Source of the DNA: Rathayibacter sp. SD072
GTDB taxonomy: Bacteria; Actinomycetota; Actinomycetes; Actinomycetales; Microbacteriaceae
Length of the DNA stretch: 41,067 nucleotides
Direction: 5' to 3'
Assembly (NCBI RefSeq): GCF_017355185.1
Contig: NZ_JADILJ010000033.1
Span: forward strand, 1-41,067
Of this stretch, positions 25,953 to 33,699 are shown piece after piece. Every line of letters begins with the position of its first letter. The first letter of the stretch is position 1. Under the pieces are notes generated by a model, which did no database searches, was not told the origin of the DNA, and saw only the letters and a program-made list of their open reading frames with translations. Both the position numbers and the translations under genes were made by a program.

Positions 25953-27083
25953 ATGCGCATCGGGATCCCCAGCGAGATCAAGAACAACGAGAGCCGCGTC
26001 GCCGCGACGCCCGCCGGCGTCCACGAGCTCGTCCGGCGCGGGCACGACGTGCTCGTGCAGTCCGGCGCGGGCCTGGGCTCGCACCTCCGCGACGAGGACT
26101 TCACCGCCGCCGGAGCCCGGCTCGCGGCGGACGCCGACGAGGTCTGGGGCGAGGCGGACCTGATCCTGAAGGTCAAGGAGCCGATCGAGGCGGAGTACCC
26201 GCGGATGCGCTCGGGGCAGGTGCTCTTCACCTACCTGCACCTCGCGGCGTCGCGCGACTGCACCGACGCGCTGCTCGCCTCCGGCACGACCGCGATCGCC
26301 TATGAGACGGTGCAGCTCCCCGACCGCCGGCTGCCGCTGCTCTCGCCGATGAGCGAGGTCGCGGGGCGCCTCTCGATCACCGTCGGGGCCTACCACCTGA
26401 TGAGCCCGACCGGAGGGCGCGGCACGCTCCTGGGCGGAGTGCCCGGCACACCCAAGGCGAAGGTCGTGGTGATCGGCGGAGGAGTCGCCGGAGAGCATGC
26501 CGCGGCCAACGCCCTCGGGATGGGCGCGGACGTCACCGTCGTCGACCTGTCGCTCCCCCGCCTGCGCGAGCTCGAGAACCGGTTCGGCGGCGCGGTGCAG
26601 ACCCGGGCGTCGTCGACCTACGAGATCGCCGCCCAGGTCGCCGAGGCCGATCTGGTCGTCGGCTCCGTCCTGATCCCGGGGGCTCGCGCTCCGAAGCTCG
26701 TGACGGACGAGATGGTCGCCACCATGAAGGCGGGCTCCGTGCTGGTCGACATCGCGATCGACCAGGGCGGCTGCTTCGAGGGCTCGCGGCCGACCACGCA
26801 CGACGATCCCGTCTTCGCGGTGCACGACAGCGTCTACTACTGCGTTGCGAACATGCCGGGTGCCGTTCCCGAGACCTCGACGCGCGCCCTCACGAACGCG
26901 ACGCTCCCCTACGTCGTGGCCCTGGCCGACCGCGGATGGGAGGGGGCGCTGTCGGCCGACCCGTCCCTCGCGAAGGGCCTCAGCACCCACGAGGGGCACG
27001 TGGTGAACGCGGCGGTCGCGGAGGCGTTCGGGCTGCCCGTCACCCGCGTGGACGAGCTGCTGGGCGGGAGGCACGGCGGCTGA
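25953..27083 (+). CDS. ald: Alanine dehydrogenase
   Basis: A 376-residue NAD-dependent enzyme that interconverts L-alanine with pyruvate and ammonia. The N-terminal signature MRIGIPSEIKNNESRVAATPAGV is present, with Arg15-like substrate binding. LILKVKEP near 70-77 carries the catalytic Lys, YLHLAA near 94-99 the catalytic His, and KVVVIGGGVAGEHAA near 170-184 the NAD-binding loop. The ATG has GAGGAG upstream. Its 3' end overlaps the convergent Pr6Pr-type gene by 44 nt. Divergent AldR is the likely regulator. Confidence 0.96.
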   Translation: MRIGIPSEIKNNESRVAATPAGVHELVRRGHDVLVQSGAGLGSHLRDEDFTAAGARLAADADEVWGEADLILKVKEPIEAEYPRMRSGQVLFTYLHLAASRDCTDALLASGTTAIAYETVQLPDRRLPLLSPMSEVAGRLSITVGAYHLMSPTGGRGTLLGGVPGTPKAKVVVIGGGVAGEHAAANALGMGADVTVVDLSLPRLRELENRFGGAVQTRASSTYEIAAQVAEADLVVGSVLIPGARAPKLVTDEMVATMKAGSVLVDIAIDQGGCFEGSRPTTHDDPVFAVHDSVYYCVANMPGAVPETSTRALTNATLPYVVALADRGWEGALSADPSLAKGLSTHEGHVVNAAVAEAFGLPVTRVDELLGGRHGG

Positions 27084-27684
27084 GCGCCCACACCGCCGCT
27101 CCTGCCGCGAGCACGGCGGCGGAGAGGCCGACGACGTGGAGGACGAGGGACGGCGCGCCGTTCGCGGGCAGCAGGAAGCCGTAGGGGACCCAGCCGTCCG
27201 TGCGTCCGCGGATGAGGACGACGACGAGCCACACGAGCGGGTGCGCCAGGACCACGGGCAGGGCGGACCAGCGCAGCCGGCGGCGGTCGGCGACCAGCGC
27301 CCAGTCGAGGACCGCGAGCAGCGGGAGCACGACGTGCAGGAGCGCGCTGACCCAGGTCGGGGCGGATCCGGTGCCCGGGACGAGGGTGTTGTAGATCGCG
27401 CCGACCACGATCAGCGACGCCGTCGCGATGCCCCGGACGAGATCGAACACCGCCGACGTGCGCTGCCCGGCTATCGCGCCCGCGCCGGACGCGAGGAGCA
27501 CGACGGCGAAGAGGGCGCTCGTCTGATTCGTGAAGTAGCCGAAGTAGTCGAACGGGGCGCCGTCGCCGGCGGCGAGACGGAGGCCGTACGCGTAGCCGAG
27601 GACCGCGAGGACGACGAGTGCCAGGGAGATCCGCAGCACGGCCACGGCGGCCGGGGTCCGCGCATGGGCACGCCGGGCGCTCAT
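27040..27684 (-). CDS. Pr6Pr-like six-helix membrane protein
   Basis: A 214-residue integral membrane protein with six hydrophobic segments (about 12-34, 52-72, 83-101, 110-130, 141-160, 182-203). FDYFGYFTNQTSALFAVVLL in the second segment region resembles the FT-x-Q-x-N/T pattern of the Pr6Pr/FAR-17a-like families, and an His-containing loop (LAHPLVW) follows. Function is unknown. The ATG overlaps the TGA of the upstream membrane gene by 4 nt. The stop lies inside ald on the other strand, a 44-nt tail-to-tail overlap. Confidence 0.78.
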   Translation of the reverse strand: MSARRAHARTPAAVAVLRISLALVVLAVLGYAYGLRLAAGDGAPFDYFGYFTNQTSALFAVVLLASGAGAIAGQRTSAVFDLVRGIATASLIVVGAIYNTLVPGTGSAPTWVSALLHVVLPLLAVLDWALVADRRRLRWSALPVVLAHPLVWLVVVLIRGRTDGWVPYGFLLPANGAPSLVLHVVGLSAAVLAAGAAVWALSRRASRPAARPRG

Positions 27685-28067
27685 GCGGCGCTCGGGGGGT
27701 CGTCGTCCCCGACCTCGCCGCGCCGGCTCAGCCACCCCGGTCCCTCACTGCCGAGCCGCCGCCGATCATCGCTCGGCGTGCCGTCGGCTCCCGGTGCGGC
27801 CGATGCCGCGGACCGGTGGATCAGGAGCCGGACCTGCTGCACGACTCCCAGCACCACTCCGGCGCCGAACAGCGGCAGACCGAGCAGGAGCACGAACCAC
27901 AGCGGGGCGTGGCGGCGCGAGCCGCCGATGTCGGCCCGGAGGTCCCAGCCGGCGTCGGCCGCCAGGACCACGATCGCGAGCACGAAGACGGCGCTGATGA
28001 GCGACAGCGCCCAGGGGTGCTCCAGGAGGTAGGCCTGTGTGCGGTGCGAGCGCGTCCCCCTGGCCAT
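27681..28067 (-). CDS. Small two-helix membrane protein, function unknown
   Basis: A 128-residue protein with membrane segments at about 19-38 and 56-78, a basic N-terminus (MARGTRSHRTQAYL) and a long, acidic, Pro/Ser-rich C-terminal tail probably in the cytosol. No family is recognised. It is coupled to the Pr6Pr-like gene by a 4-nt overlap. The start is leaderless-type (TAGGAT, 6 nt, ATG). Confidence 0.72.
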   Translation of the reverse strand: MARGTRSHRTQAYLLEHPWALSLISAVFVLAIVVLAADAGWDLRADIGGSRRHAPLWFVLLLGLPLFGAGVVLGVVQQVRLLIHRSAASAAPGADGTPSDDRRRLGSEGPGWLSRRGEVGDDDPPSAA

Positions 28068-28073
28068 GACCCG

Positions 28074-28079
28074 ATCCTA
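28074..28079 (-). promoter_or_regulatory. -10-like TAGGAT, leaderless arrangement for the membrane-protein pair
   Basis: On the minus strand TAGGAT is followed by 6 nt (CGGGTC) and the ATG at 28067. No ribosome site is visible, and no clear -35. Confidence 0.5.
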
Positions 28080-28138
28080 CGGACGGACGGGAGCGCCGGG
28101 CCGCCGGCCCCGCCCACGACGAGCGGGCGCGCACCGCG

Positions 28139-29098
28139 TCAGGTGCCCGGCTCGGCCCCCGCTGAGCGGTAGTCGACCGCCCAGGCCGCCCCGAGCGCGA
28201 ACAGGGTGGAGACCCCGTGGTGCTCCATGGCGGCGGCGACCCGACGACGGCCGGTGCGCGGATTGATGCCGAGCCGGTAGGACGCGGTCTCGAGGGTGAT
28301 GCCCGTGCGCATCAGGCGCAGGAGCGGGGTCCAGTGCTCCTCGACGGCGTCGACCGGGACGGCCTGCCGCCAGAGCTCCTCGAAGTACGAGCCGACCAGC
28401 CCGGCGAGGGCGGGATGCCGCAGGCCCAGCACGCTCGTCGGCCGGGTCTCGCCCCACTCGAACGGCACCGCCAGGTACTCGCCGTCGACCCAGAACCAGC
28501 TGGGCGGGGTCTCGAGCAGCCGGTACTCCACGCCCGCCTGCTGGTACGCCTCGATCCGGGCGAGCACCCGCGGGTCGCGGATCCCCTCGGACGGGATGAT
28601 GACCCGCACGCGGTCCTTGGCGGCCAGTGCGCGCCCGAAGCGCAGCGCCCGCTCGGTCGGCGGATCGAGGAAGCGCTCGACATCCGGCAGGACCGCGATG
28701 AGGGTTCCGGAGTCGCGGCGGACGAGATCGAACCAGAGGTCCTCGGAGGCGTGCGGTCCGTGGCGCAGGAGGGTGGGCACGAGGTCGCCGGACACCTCGC
28801 CGACCGACCAGGCTCCGAGCAGGCCCTGCAGCTCGGCCACGATGCCCTCGATGCCGTCGGTCGACTCCCGGGTGGCGCGGCGGGCCGCCGCCGTGTGCTG
28901 CGCGATCCGCAGGCCTGCCCACTCGGCCGGCGGGACGTACGAGAGCAGCTCGCCCTCGCCCGCCAGCAGCCCCCGGCCGCGGAGCCGCTCGGCCCCCGCC
29001 GCCACCTCGGACGGATCGAGGTGGGTGAGCTCGGCCGCCTCGGCCAGAGTGCCCGGACGACCGCGGTGCAGTGCTGCGAGCAGATTCTCGTCGTCCAT
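28139..29098 (-). CDS. Transcriptional regulator with TrmB-like N-terminus and LuxR-like C-terminal HTH
   Basis: A 319-residue protein. Residues 1-55 resemble a winged helix of TrmB type (GTLAEAAELTHLDPSEVAAGAERLRGRGLL). The middle (about 100-260) has a PLD-like sensor core: VRVIIPSEGIRDPRVLARIEAYQQAGVEYRLLETPPSWFWVDGEYLAVPFEWG. The C-terminus LLRLMRTGITLETASYRLGINPRTGRRRVAAAMEHHGVSTLFALG is a LuxR-type HTH. This layout is common among actinobacterial regulators, often beside biosynthetic clusters, but no cluster is seen here. The ATG at 29098 has GGAGAC upstream. Ligand and targets are unknown. Confidence 0.8.
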   Translation of the reverse strand: MDDENLLAALHRGRPGTLAEAAELTHLDPSEVAAGAERLRGRGLLAGEGELLSYVPPAEWAGLRIAQHTAAARRATRESTDGIEGIVAELQGLLGAWSVGEVSGDLVPTLLRHGPHASEDLWFDLVRRDSGTLIAVLPDVERFLDPPTERALRFGRALAAKDRVRVIIPSEGIRDPRVLARIEAYQQAGVEYRLLETPPSWFWVDGEYLAVPFEWGETRPTSVLGLRHPALAGLVGSYFEELWRQAVPVDAVEEHWTPLLRLMRTGITLETASYRLGINPRTGRRRVAAAMEHHGVSTLFALGAAWAVDYRSAGAEPGT

Positions 29099-29227
29099 CG
29101 GTCTCCAGTGCTCGGCGGGCCCTGGGACGACAGTGCCCTGATGCGGACAGGGGTGCAAGCGGAACTCGCTCCGCGGCCGACCAGGAGAGGACGGATCGCC
29201 CGGGACGGTGCGGATCGGGCGGGCGGG

Positions 29228-29253
29228 CCGGACCGGGTCGGACGGACCGGGTC
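29228..29253. repeat. Two-copy direct repeat near the gntK end
   Basis: GGACCGGGTCGG occurs at 29228-29239 and 29242-29253 (14-bp period), in the 163-bp gap between gntK and the HTH regulator. Probably simple GC-rich slippage sequence. Confidence 0.4.
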
Positions 29254-29276
29254 GGCTCGGGTCAGCTCAGACCGAG
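29252..29276 (-). terminator. Hairpin spanning the gntK stop codon
   Basis: GGCTCGG (29252-29258) pairs with CCGAGCC (29270-29276), a 7-bp stem with an 11-nt loop holding the stop codon. There is no T-run. A terminator role is possible but weak. Confidence 0.3.
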
Positions 29277-29780
29277 CCGCTCGACGATCTCCGCGATCTC
29301 CTCCTCCGGAGCCCTGCCGACGTCGACCGCGATGTGACGCTCGTCGTCGCCGAGGGGCTCGAGCAGGCCGAACTGCGAGTCCAGGAGCGCCGCCGGCATG
29401 AAGTGGTCGAGCCGCGAGGCAAGACGGTCGGCGACGACCTCCTTCGACCCGGCGAGGTGCACGAACACCAGGTCGTCGCGGCGCAGGATGTCGCGGTAGC
29501 TGCGGCGCAGAGCCGAGCAGGTGACGACGACAGGGCGGCCGTTAGCGATCCGCTCGTCGACCTCTCGGGCGATCTCGGCGAGCCACGGCCCCCGGTCGAC
29601 GTCGGTCAGAGGCGTTCCTGCCGCCATCTTCTCGACGTTCGAGCGCGGATGCAGGTCGTCGCCCTCGAGGAAGCTCCAGTGCAGGAAACCGGCGAGCAGG
29701 GCGGCGACCGTGGACTTCCCACTGCCGGACACCCCCATGACGACGATCGCGCGGACAGGCGCGGTGAGCGGCTGCGACAT
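29262..29780 (-). CDS. gntK: Gluconokinase
   Basis: A 172-residue P-loop kinase that phosphorylates gluconate to 6-phosphogluconate. The Walker A VMGVSGSGKSTVAALLA is near residues 14-30, FLEGDDLHPRSNVEKMAAGTPLTDVDRGPWL near 38-68 is the gluconate-binding signature, and CSALRRSYRDILR near 89-101 is the typical lid region. Length matches bacterial GntK. It shares a single base with the gntP stop (TGATG), so the two are coupled. The product feeds directly into the pentose phosphate pathway, downstream of the zwf step also encoded in this window. Confidence 0.95.
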   Translation of the reverse strand: MSQPLTAPVRAIVVMGVSGSGKSTVAALLAGFLHWSFLEGDDLHPRSNVEKMAAGTPLTDVDRGPWLAEIAREVDERIANGRPVVVTCSALRRSYRDILRRDDLVFVHLAGSKEVVADRLASRLDHFMPAALLDSQFGLLEPLGDDERHIAVDVGRAPEEEIAEIVERLGLS

Positions 29781-31183
29781 CAGAGACCTCCTACGAACAG
29801 ACCGATCACGAGCACCCCGGCGAGCCCGGTCACCGAGACCAGGCACTCCATCACGGTCCAGGTCTTCAGTGTCTGGCCGATGCTGAGTCCCAGGTACTCC
29901 TTGACGAGCCAGAAGCCCGCGTCGTTGACATGGGACAGGAACACCGAGCCGGCGCCGATCGCGAGCACCATGAGGGCGACCATCGGTCCGTCCATCGTCT
30001 CGGTCAGAGGCTGGAGGATCCCTGCGGCGGTCACGGTGGCGACCGTCGCCGAGCCGGTGGCGATGCGGATGACGACCGCGACGAGCCAGGCGAGCAGGAG
30101 CGCGGACGCTCCGCTCCCCTCGGCGAGCCGAGCGACGACGCTGCCGATGCCGGTGTCGACGAGGACCTGCTTGAATCCGCCGCCGGCGCCGACGATCAGC
30201 AGGATCCCCGCGATGGGCGGGAGGGAGCTGGAGAGCGAGTCCTGCAGCTCGGAGCGGTTCATCCGGCCGCCGCGCCCGAGCAGCACCAGACCGGCCAGCA
30301 GCGCGATGGCGAGGGCGATGGTCGGAGTGCCGAGGAAGTCGAGCAGGGACTTCCACGCGTCGTCGGATCCCGGAGCGGCGATGTCGGCGACGGCCTTGCC
30401 GAGCATGAGCACGACGGGCAGCAGGATGCTCGCGACCGCGGCTACGAAGCCGGGGCGGTGCTCGCGGGCGTCGCCGGCTCCCTCGCCGAACAGCGGAGGC
30501 GTCTCGACGGGCGCCCACTTCGCCGCGAGGCGGCCGAAGAGCGGGCCGGCGACGACGACGGTCGGGATCGCGACCAGGACGCCGAACGCGAGGGTGACAC
30601 CGAGGTTCGCTCCGAGGGCGTCGATGGCGACGAGCGGGCCCGGGTGCGGCGGCACGAGACCGTGCATGACGGAGAGGCCGGCGAGCGTCGGGACGGCCAC
30701 CTTCATCAGGGGCAGTCCGCTTCGGCGGGCGACCAGGATGACGACGGGGATGAGCAGCACGAGGCCGACCTCGAAGAACATCGGCAGGCCGATCAGCGCG
30801 CCGACGAAGCCCATCATCCAGGGCAGTGCCCGGGTGCTGGAGCGGGCGATCAGGGTGTCGACGATGCGGTCGGCGCCGCCGGAATCGGCGAGGAGCTTGC
30901 CGTACATGGCTCCGAGGCCGATGAGGATGCCGACGCCGCCCATGGTGTTGCCGAAGCCGAGCGCGAAGCTCGCCACGGCGTCGGCGGGGGCCATCGCCGC
31001 GACGAGACCGGTGGTGAGTGCGCCGATCAGCAGCGAGACGAAGGGGTGCAGCTTGAGCCAGGTGATCAGCACGACGATCACGGCGATGCCGAGGATCGCG
31101 GCGAGGATCAGCTGCCCCTGCGGAGCGGTGGTGCTGACCTCCTCGCCCGCGGCGCGGAGGAGGGAGGGAAGAGTCGGTGTCAT
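29780..31183 (-). CDS. gntP: Gluconate:H+ symporter, GntP family
   Basis: A 467-residue membrane transporter with about 12 hydrophobic segments. Family motifs include FALGFGNTMGGVGILIGLGAMYGKLLADSGGA near residues 72-103, GLPMFFEVGLVLLIPVV near 132-148 and GLSVMHGLVPPHPGPLVAI near 168-186. The C-terminus has SHVNDAGFWLVKEY, also conserved. It imports gluconate. The ATG at 31183 has AAGGA 7 nt upstream. It heads the gntP-gntK operon, controlled by a divergent GntR-type repressor with an operator just upstream. Confidence 0.95.
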   Translation of the reverse strand: MTPTLPSLLRAAGEEVSTTAPQGQLILAAILGIAVIVVLITWLKLHPFVSLLIGALTTGLVAAMAPADAVASFALGFGNTMGGVGILIGLGAMYGKLLADSGGADRIVDTLIARSSTRALPWMMGFVGALIGLPMFFEVGLVLLIPVVILVARRSGLPLMKVAVPTLAGLSVMHGLVPPHPGPLVAIDALGANLGVTLAFGVLVAIPTVVVAGPLFGRLAAKWAPVETPPLFGEGAGDAREHRPGFVAAVASILLPVVLMLGKAVADIAAPGSDDAWKSLLDFLGTPTIALAIALLAGLVLLGRGGRMNRSELQDSLSSSLPPIAGILLIVGAGGGFKQVLVDTGIGSVVARLAEGSGASALLLAWLVAVVIRIATGSATVATVTAAGILQPLTETMDGPMVALMVLAIGAGSVFLSHVNDAGFWLVKEYLGLSIGQTLKTWTVMECLVSVTGLAGVLVIGLFVGGL

Positions 31184-31230
31184 GAGCGTCCTTGGTCGAT
31201 CCGACGGCGGCCGGACGGCTCCTGAGGAGC

Positions 31231-31247
31231 GTTATGTCCGACATAAC
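31231..31247. promoter_or_regulatory. Operator palindrome for the gluconate regulator
   Basis: A perfect 17-bp palindrome, GTTATGTC-C-GACATAAC. The core matches the GT-N3-AC pattern of FadR/FCD-type GntR operators. It covers the -35-like CCGACA of gntR and lies just downstream of the expected gntP start site. Confidence 0.8.
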
Positions 31248-31266
31248 CGGTGTGCTCGAAGATTAT
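31238..31266 (+). promoter_or_regulatory. Candidate gntR promoter
   Basis: CCGACA (31238-31243) as -35, a 17-bp spacer, and GATTAT (31261-31266) as -10. The -35 lies inside the operator palindrome. Confidence 0.5.
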
Positions 31267-31290
31267 GTCCGATGATTGGCGCGGCGTCGA
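31262..31290 (-). promoter_or_regulatory. Candidate gntP-gntK promoter
   Basis: On the minus strand TCGACG (31290-31285) is the -35, a 17-bp spacer follows, and CATAAT (31267-31262) is the -10. Its -10 overlaps the gntR -10 on the other strand. TTATGTCCGA at 31263-31272 repeats the left arm of the operator 31 bp away. Confidence 0.55.
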
Positions 31291-31312
31291 GCGGACTTGG
31301 GAGGATGTCCCC

Positions 31313-32008
31313 ATGACCGCGACGCCGCCCTCCCTGCACCACTCGGTGCTCGACGAGCTCGGCTCGCAGATCGTGCGCGGGGAGCTGGAGCCGGGAACGG
31401 CGTTCAGCGCCGACGAGCGGGCGGAGCGCCGGGGGGTGTCCCGGTCGGTGATGCGCGAGGCCGTGCGCGTGCTGGAGTCCCTCGGACTGGTCACCTCGCG
31501 GCGCCGCTCCGGCACCCGAGTGGAGCCCCAGGAGTCGTGGAACGCGCTGGATCCCCGGGTGATCGGCTGGAGTCTGGACGGACCGGACCGCCAACGGCAG
31601 CTGCATCAGCTCAGCGAGCTCCGCCTGGGCGTCGAGCCGCTGGCCGCGCGGCTCGCGGCGGTGAACGCGACTCCTGCGCAACGGGAGGCACTGGTGGACT
31701 CGGTGCGGACGATGTCGGCGAACGCCGGGTCGGCGGACGAGAGCGCCTACCTCGCCGCCGACACCGCCTTCCACCGGACCCTCCTGGCCGCGTCCGGCAA
31801 CCGGATGCTCGCGCAGCTCGCCGACCTGGTGGCCGAGGTACTCGCGGGGCGCACCCGCAACGCGCTCATGCCGCGCGAGGCGGACAGCGAGGCCGTGCGA
31901 TTGCACCGCGCGGTCGCATCGGCTGTCGCCGACGGGGACGGGGAGTCCGCCGAGACCGCGATGCGGGCGATCGTGGAGGAGTCGGATCGGGCGGTGCAGT
32001 CGTCCTGA
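31313..32008 (+). CDS. gntR: GntR-family (FadR/FCD type) regulator of the gluconate genes
   Basis: A 231-residue regulator. The N-terminal winged HTH spans about residues 7-72: SVLDELGSQIVRGELEPGTAFSADERAERRGVSRSVMREAVRVLESLGLVTSRRRSGTRV. The helical FCD effector domain follows (LRLGVEPLAARLAA, DTAFHRTLLAASGNRMLAQL, H-containing RLHRAVASAVADGD) with metal/ligand-binding Asp and His residues. The ATG at 31313 has GGAGGA 7 nt upstream. An ATG at 31250 in frame would place the start inside the control region. It probably represses gntP-gntK and itself and is released by gluconate or 6-phosphogluconate. Confidence 0.9.
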   Translation: MTATPPSLHHSVLDELGSQIVRGELEPGTAFSADERAERRGVSRSVMREAVRVLESLGLVTSRRRSGTRVEPQESWNALDPRVIGWSLDGPDRQRQLHQLSELRLGVEPLAARLAAVNATPAQREALVDSVRTMSANAGSADESAYLAADTAFHRTLLAASGNRMLAQLADLVAEVLAGRTRNALMPREADSEAVRLHRAVASAVADGDGESAETAMRAIVEESDRAVQSS

Positions 32009-32170
32009 GCAGCCGTGCTCGCCGGCGGCTCGGACCTCGAACCGACGCCTCCGGCCGGAGGAAGACGAGCGTCTCCGAGGGATGCCGGCGGTCCGGGCGC
32101 GCAGGAGCGGCTCGGCAGCGCCCCAGGAGTTGCTCGGAACGCCGCAGGACGCTCTCTCCGCCGCACCCGA

Positions 32171-32192
32171 CGGCCGGCTCGGCCACCGGCCG
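32171..32192 (-). terminator. Hairpin after the DUF222-HNH gene
   Basis: CGGCCGG (32171-32177) pairs with CCGGCCG (32186-32192) with an 8-nt loop, 6 bp beyond the stop of the minus-strand gene. There is no T-run. A second GC palindrome, CCTCCGGCCGGAGG, lies at 32048-32061 near the gntR end. Confidence 0.4.
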
Positions 32193-32198
32193 GCACCC

Positions 32199-33548
32199 TC
32201 AGAACGGCGGTGGGGACTCCTGGAAGCGTGGCGAGCGCGCGGTGGTGGCGAGCTCGGGGGCGAGTGCGGGTGGTCTCGTGGTGATGCGGCGTCCGGTGGG
32301 GGTGGTCCAGTCGGCGGGGCCGTCGGGGTGGAGGACGTAGGTCCAGCGGTCGCCGTGTCGCACGTGATGGTGCGCGACGCAGAGCGACGCGAGGTTCTCG
32401 AGCGCGGTCTCGCCTCCGTGGCGGCACTCGATCGTGTGGTCCGCCTCCGCTCTCGCCGCGACCCTGGTGCAGCCGGGGAAGCGGCAGGTCTGATCCCGCA
32501 GCTGCAGCGCGAGGCGCAGCTGCGGCGGAGGCACCCGGTGCGTGCGCCCGACCGACATCACGGTTCCCGCACGCGGTTCGGTCAGGACCCGGGTGAACGA
32601 CGCGGCGACCCCGACCAGCTCGCGGGCGGCTCCGGAAGGGACCAGGCCGTAGCCGTCGAGCACCGCGGGCGCGTCGTCGAGTCCGGCAGCGGTGCTCGCG
32701 GCCAGGGTCAGCCGCACCTCGGCGCGCACCCCCGGCACGAACGTCGAGTCCGCCGGTCCGGCGCCGGGAGCGGTGCCCGCGACGTCCCCGTCGCACAGCA
32801 GATCAGCGAGGGCGTCCGCGCGCAGCTGCGACAGCGTGCGCCCGTCGCCGTCCACCCGCCCGCTCTCCGCGCCCTCGCGCAGGCAGCGGGCGATGCGATC
32901 GAGCCGCGCGAACGCCCCCACCGCCACCGGAGCCGGCAGCAGCGCGCACAGCACCGCCATGCCGTCCACCTCCGGCACCACCCACACCGCACGATCCTCC
33001 CGAGCCCGCGCATGCCGCACAGCGAGGGGTTCCGCGTGCAGCTCGTCCCGCAACCGCGCCACCCGCCGTCGCAGCTGCGTCGGCGTCAGCTCGACCGCTA
33101 ACGGTGCGGCCCGCGCATCGAACGCCGGCCGCGACTCCGGCGGCAGCGTCGCCGCGACCGCGCAGATCACCTGCCCCGCCTCCCACCGCACCGACGCCGA
33201 CGCCAGCGCCGCCCGCGTGCACGGCAGATCCTCGACCAGCAGCTGCGCGTACTCCAGCTCCCGCGACACCACCCGCTCCGACACCCCCAGCGCCACGGCC
33301 AGCTCGGCGCGCACCGACCGCTCCACCAGGTCATCCGACTCGCTCCGCGACAGCCCCCGCGCGAACGCCTCCGGACACCTCAGCGCCGCCCGATGCCCCT
33401 CATACAGCTCCTCCGCCGCCGCCAGCAGCACCGGAGCCACCGAACGCACCAGCACGTCCGCCCGATCACCGCGCCCGCGCACCTCCGCGAGCCCCGACTC
33501 CGACCCCGACGACTGTTCTCGCTCGTCGCTCTCGAACCCTCTCGCCAC
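32199..33548 (-). CDS. DUF222 and HNH endonuclease domain protein
   Basis: A 449-residue protein of the multicopy actinobacterial 13E12-type family. Residues about 30-330 form the DUF222 region (AELAVALGVSERVVSRELEYAQLL, LTPTQLRRRVARLRDELH). The C-terminal HNH nuclease has CRFPGCTRVAARAEADHTIECRHGGET near 355-381 and NLASLCVAHHHVRH, with zinc Cys pairs, catalytic DH, Asn and His all present. I chose the GTG at 33548 because GGAGG lies 8 nt upstream. The GTG at 33557 abuts that site. Role unknown: some members sit in mobile or repeat families, but no mobile-element ends are seen here. Confidence 0.88.
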   Translation of the reverse strand: MARGFESDEREQSSGSESGLAEVRGRGDRADVLVRSVAPVLLAAAEELYEGHRAALRCPEAFARGLSRSESDDLVERSVRAELAVALGVSERVVSRELEYAQLLVEDLPCTRAALASASVRWEAGQVICAVAATLPPESRPAFDARAAPLAVELTPTQLRRRVARLRDELHAEPLAVRHARAREDRAVWVVPEVDGMAVLCALLPAPVAVGAFARLDRIARCLREGAESGRVDGDGRTLSQLRADALADLLCDGDVAGTAPGAGPADSTFVPGVRAEVRLTLAASTAAGLDDAPAVLDGYGLVPSGAARELVGVAASFTRVLTEPRAGTVMSVGRTHRVPPPQLRLALQLRDQTCRFPGCTRVAARAEADHTIECRHGGETALENLASLCVAHHHVRHGDRWTYVLHPDGPADWTTPTGRRITTRPPALAPELATTARSPRFQESPPPF

Positions 33549-33687
33549 ACCCGCCACCTCCTCTGATCGCTCCCCCGCCCCACTAGGAGTGAACCAGCGA
33601 CCACTGACATTCCCTCACCTCTGCCGAACCCGACGATCGCCCGCTGTCGAGCACCGGACCGGGCTTGCCGAACCGCCCCTCGGAGCG

Positions 33688-33693
33688 CACAGT
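33688..33693 (+). promoter_or_regulatory. -10-like CACAGT upstream of nnrE
   Basis: CACAGT is followed by 6 nt (GGAGGG) and the ATG at 33700. GGAGG leaves only one base before the ATG, too close for a normal ribosome site. Weak -10 match. Confidence 0.3.
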
Positions 33694-33699
33694 GGAGGG

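Noticed and set aside
29208-31316. A 702-codon plus-strand frame across gntK and gntP
   Set aside because: It is antisense to two well-identified genes and has a Ser/Arg/Pro/Thr-rich shadow composition.
32199-33548. Homing or mobile element carrying the HNH gene
   Set aside because: No inverted repeats, target duplications, integrase or intron structure was seen around it, and base composition matches the neighbours.
33104-33586. Pro/Ala-rich plus-strand frame opposite the DUF222-HNH gene
   Set aside because: Extreme Pro/Ala/Thr content from antisense reading of a GC-rich gene; no ribosome site and no family.
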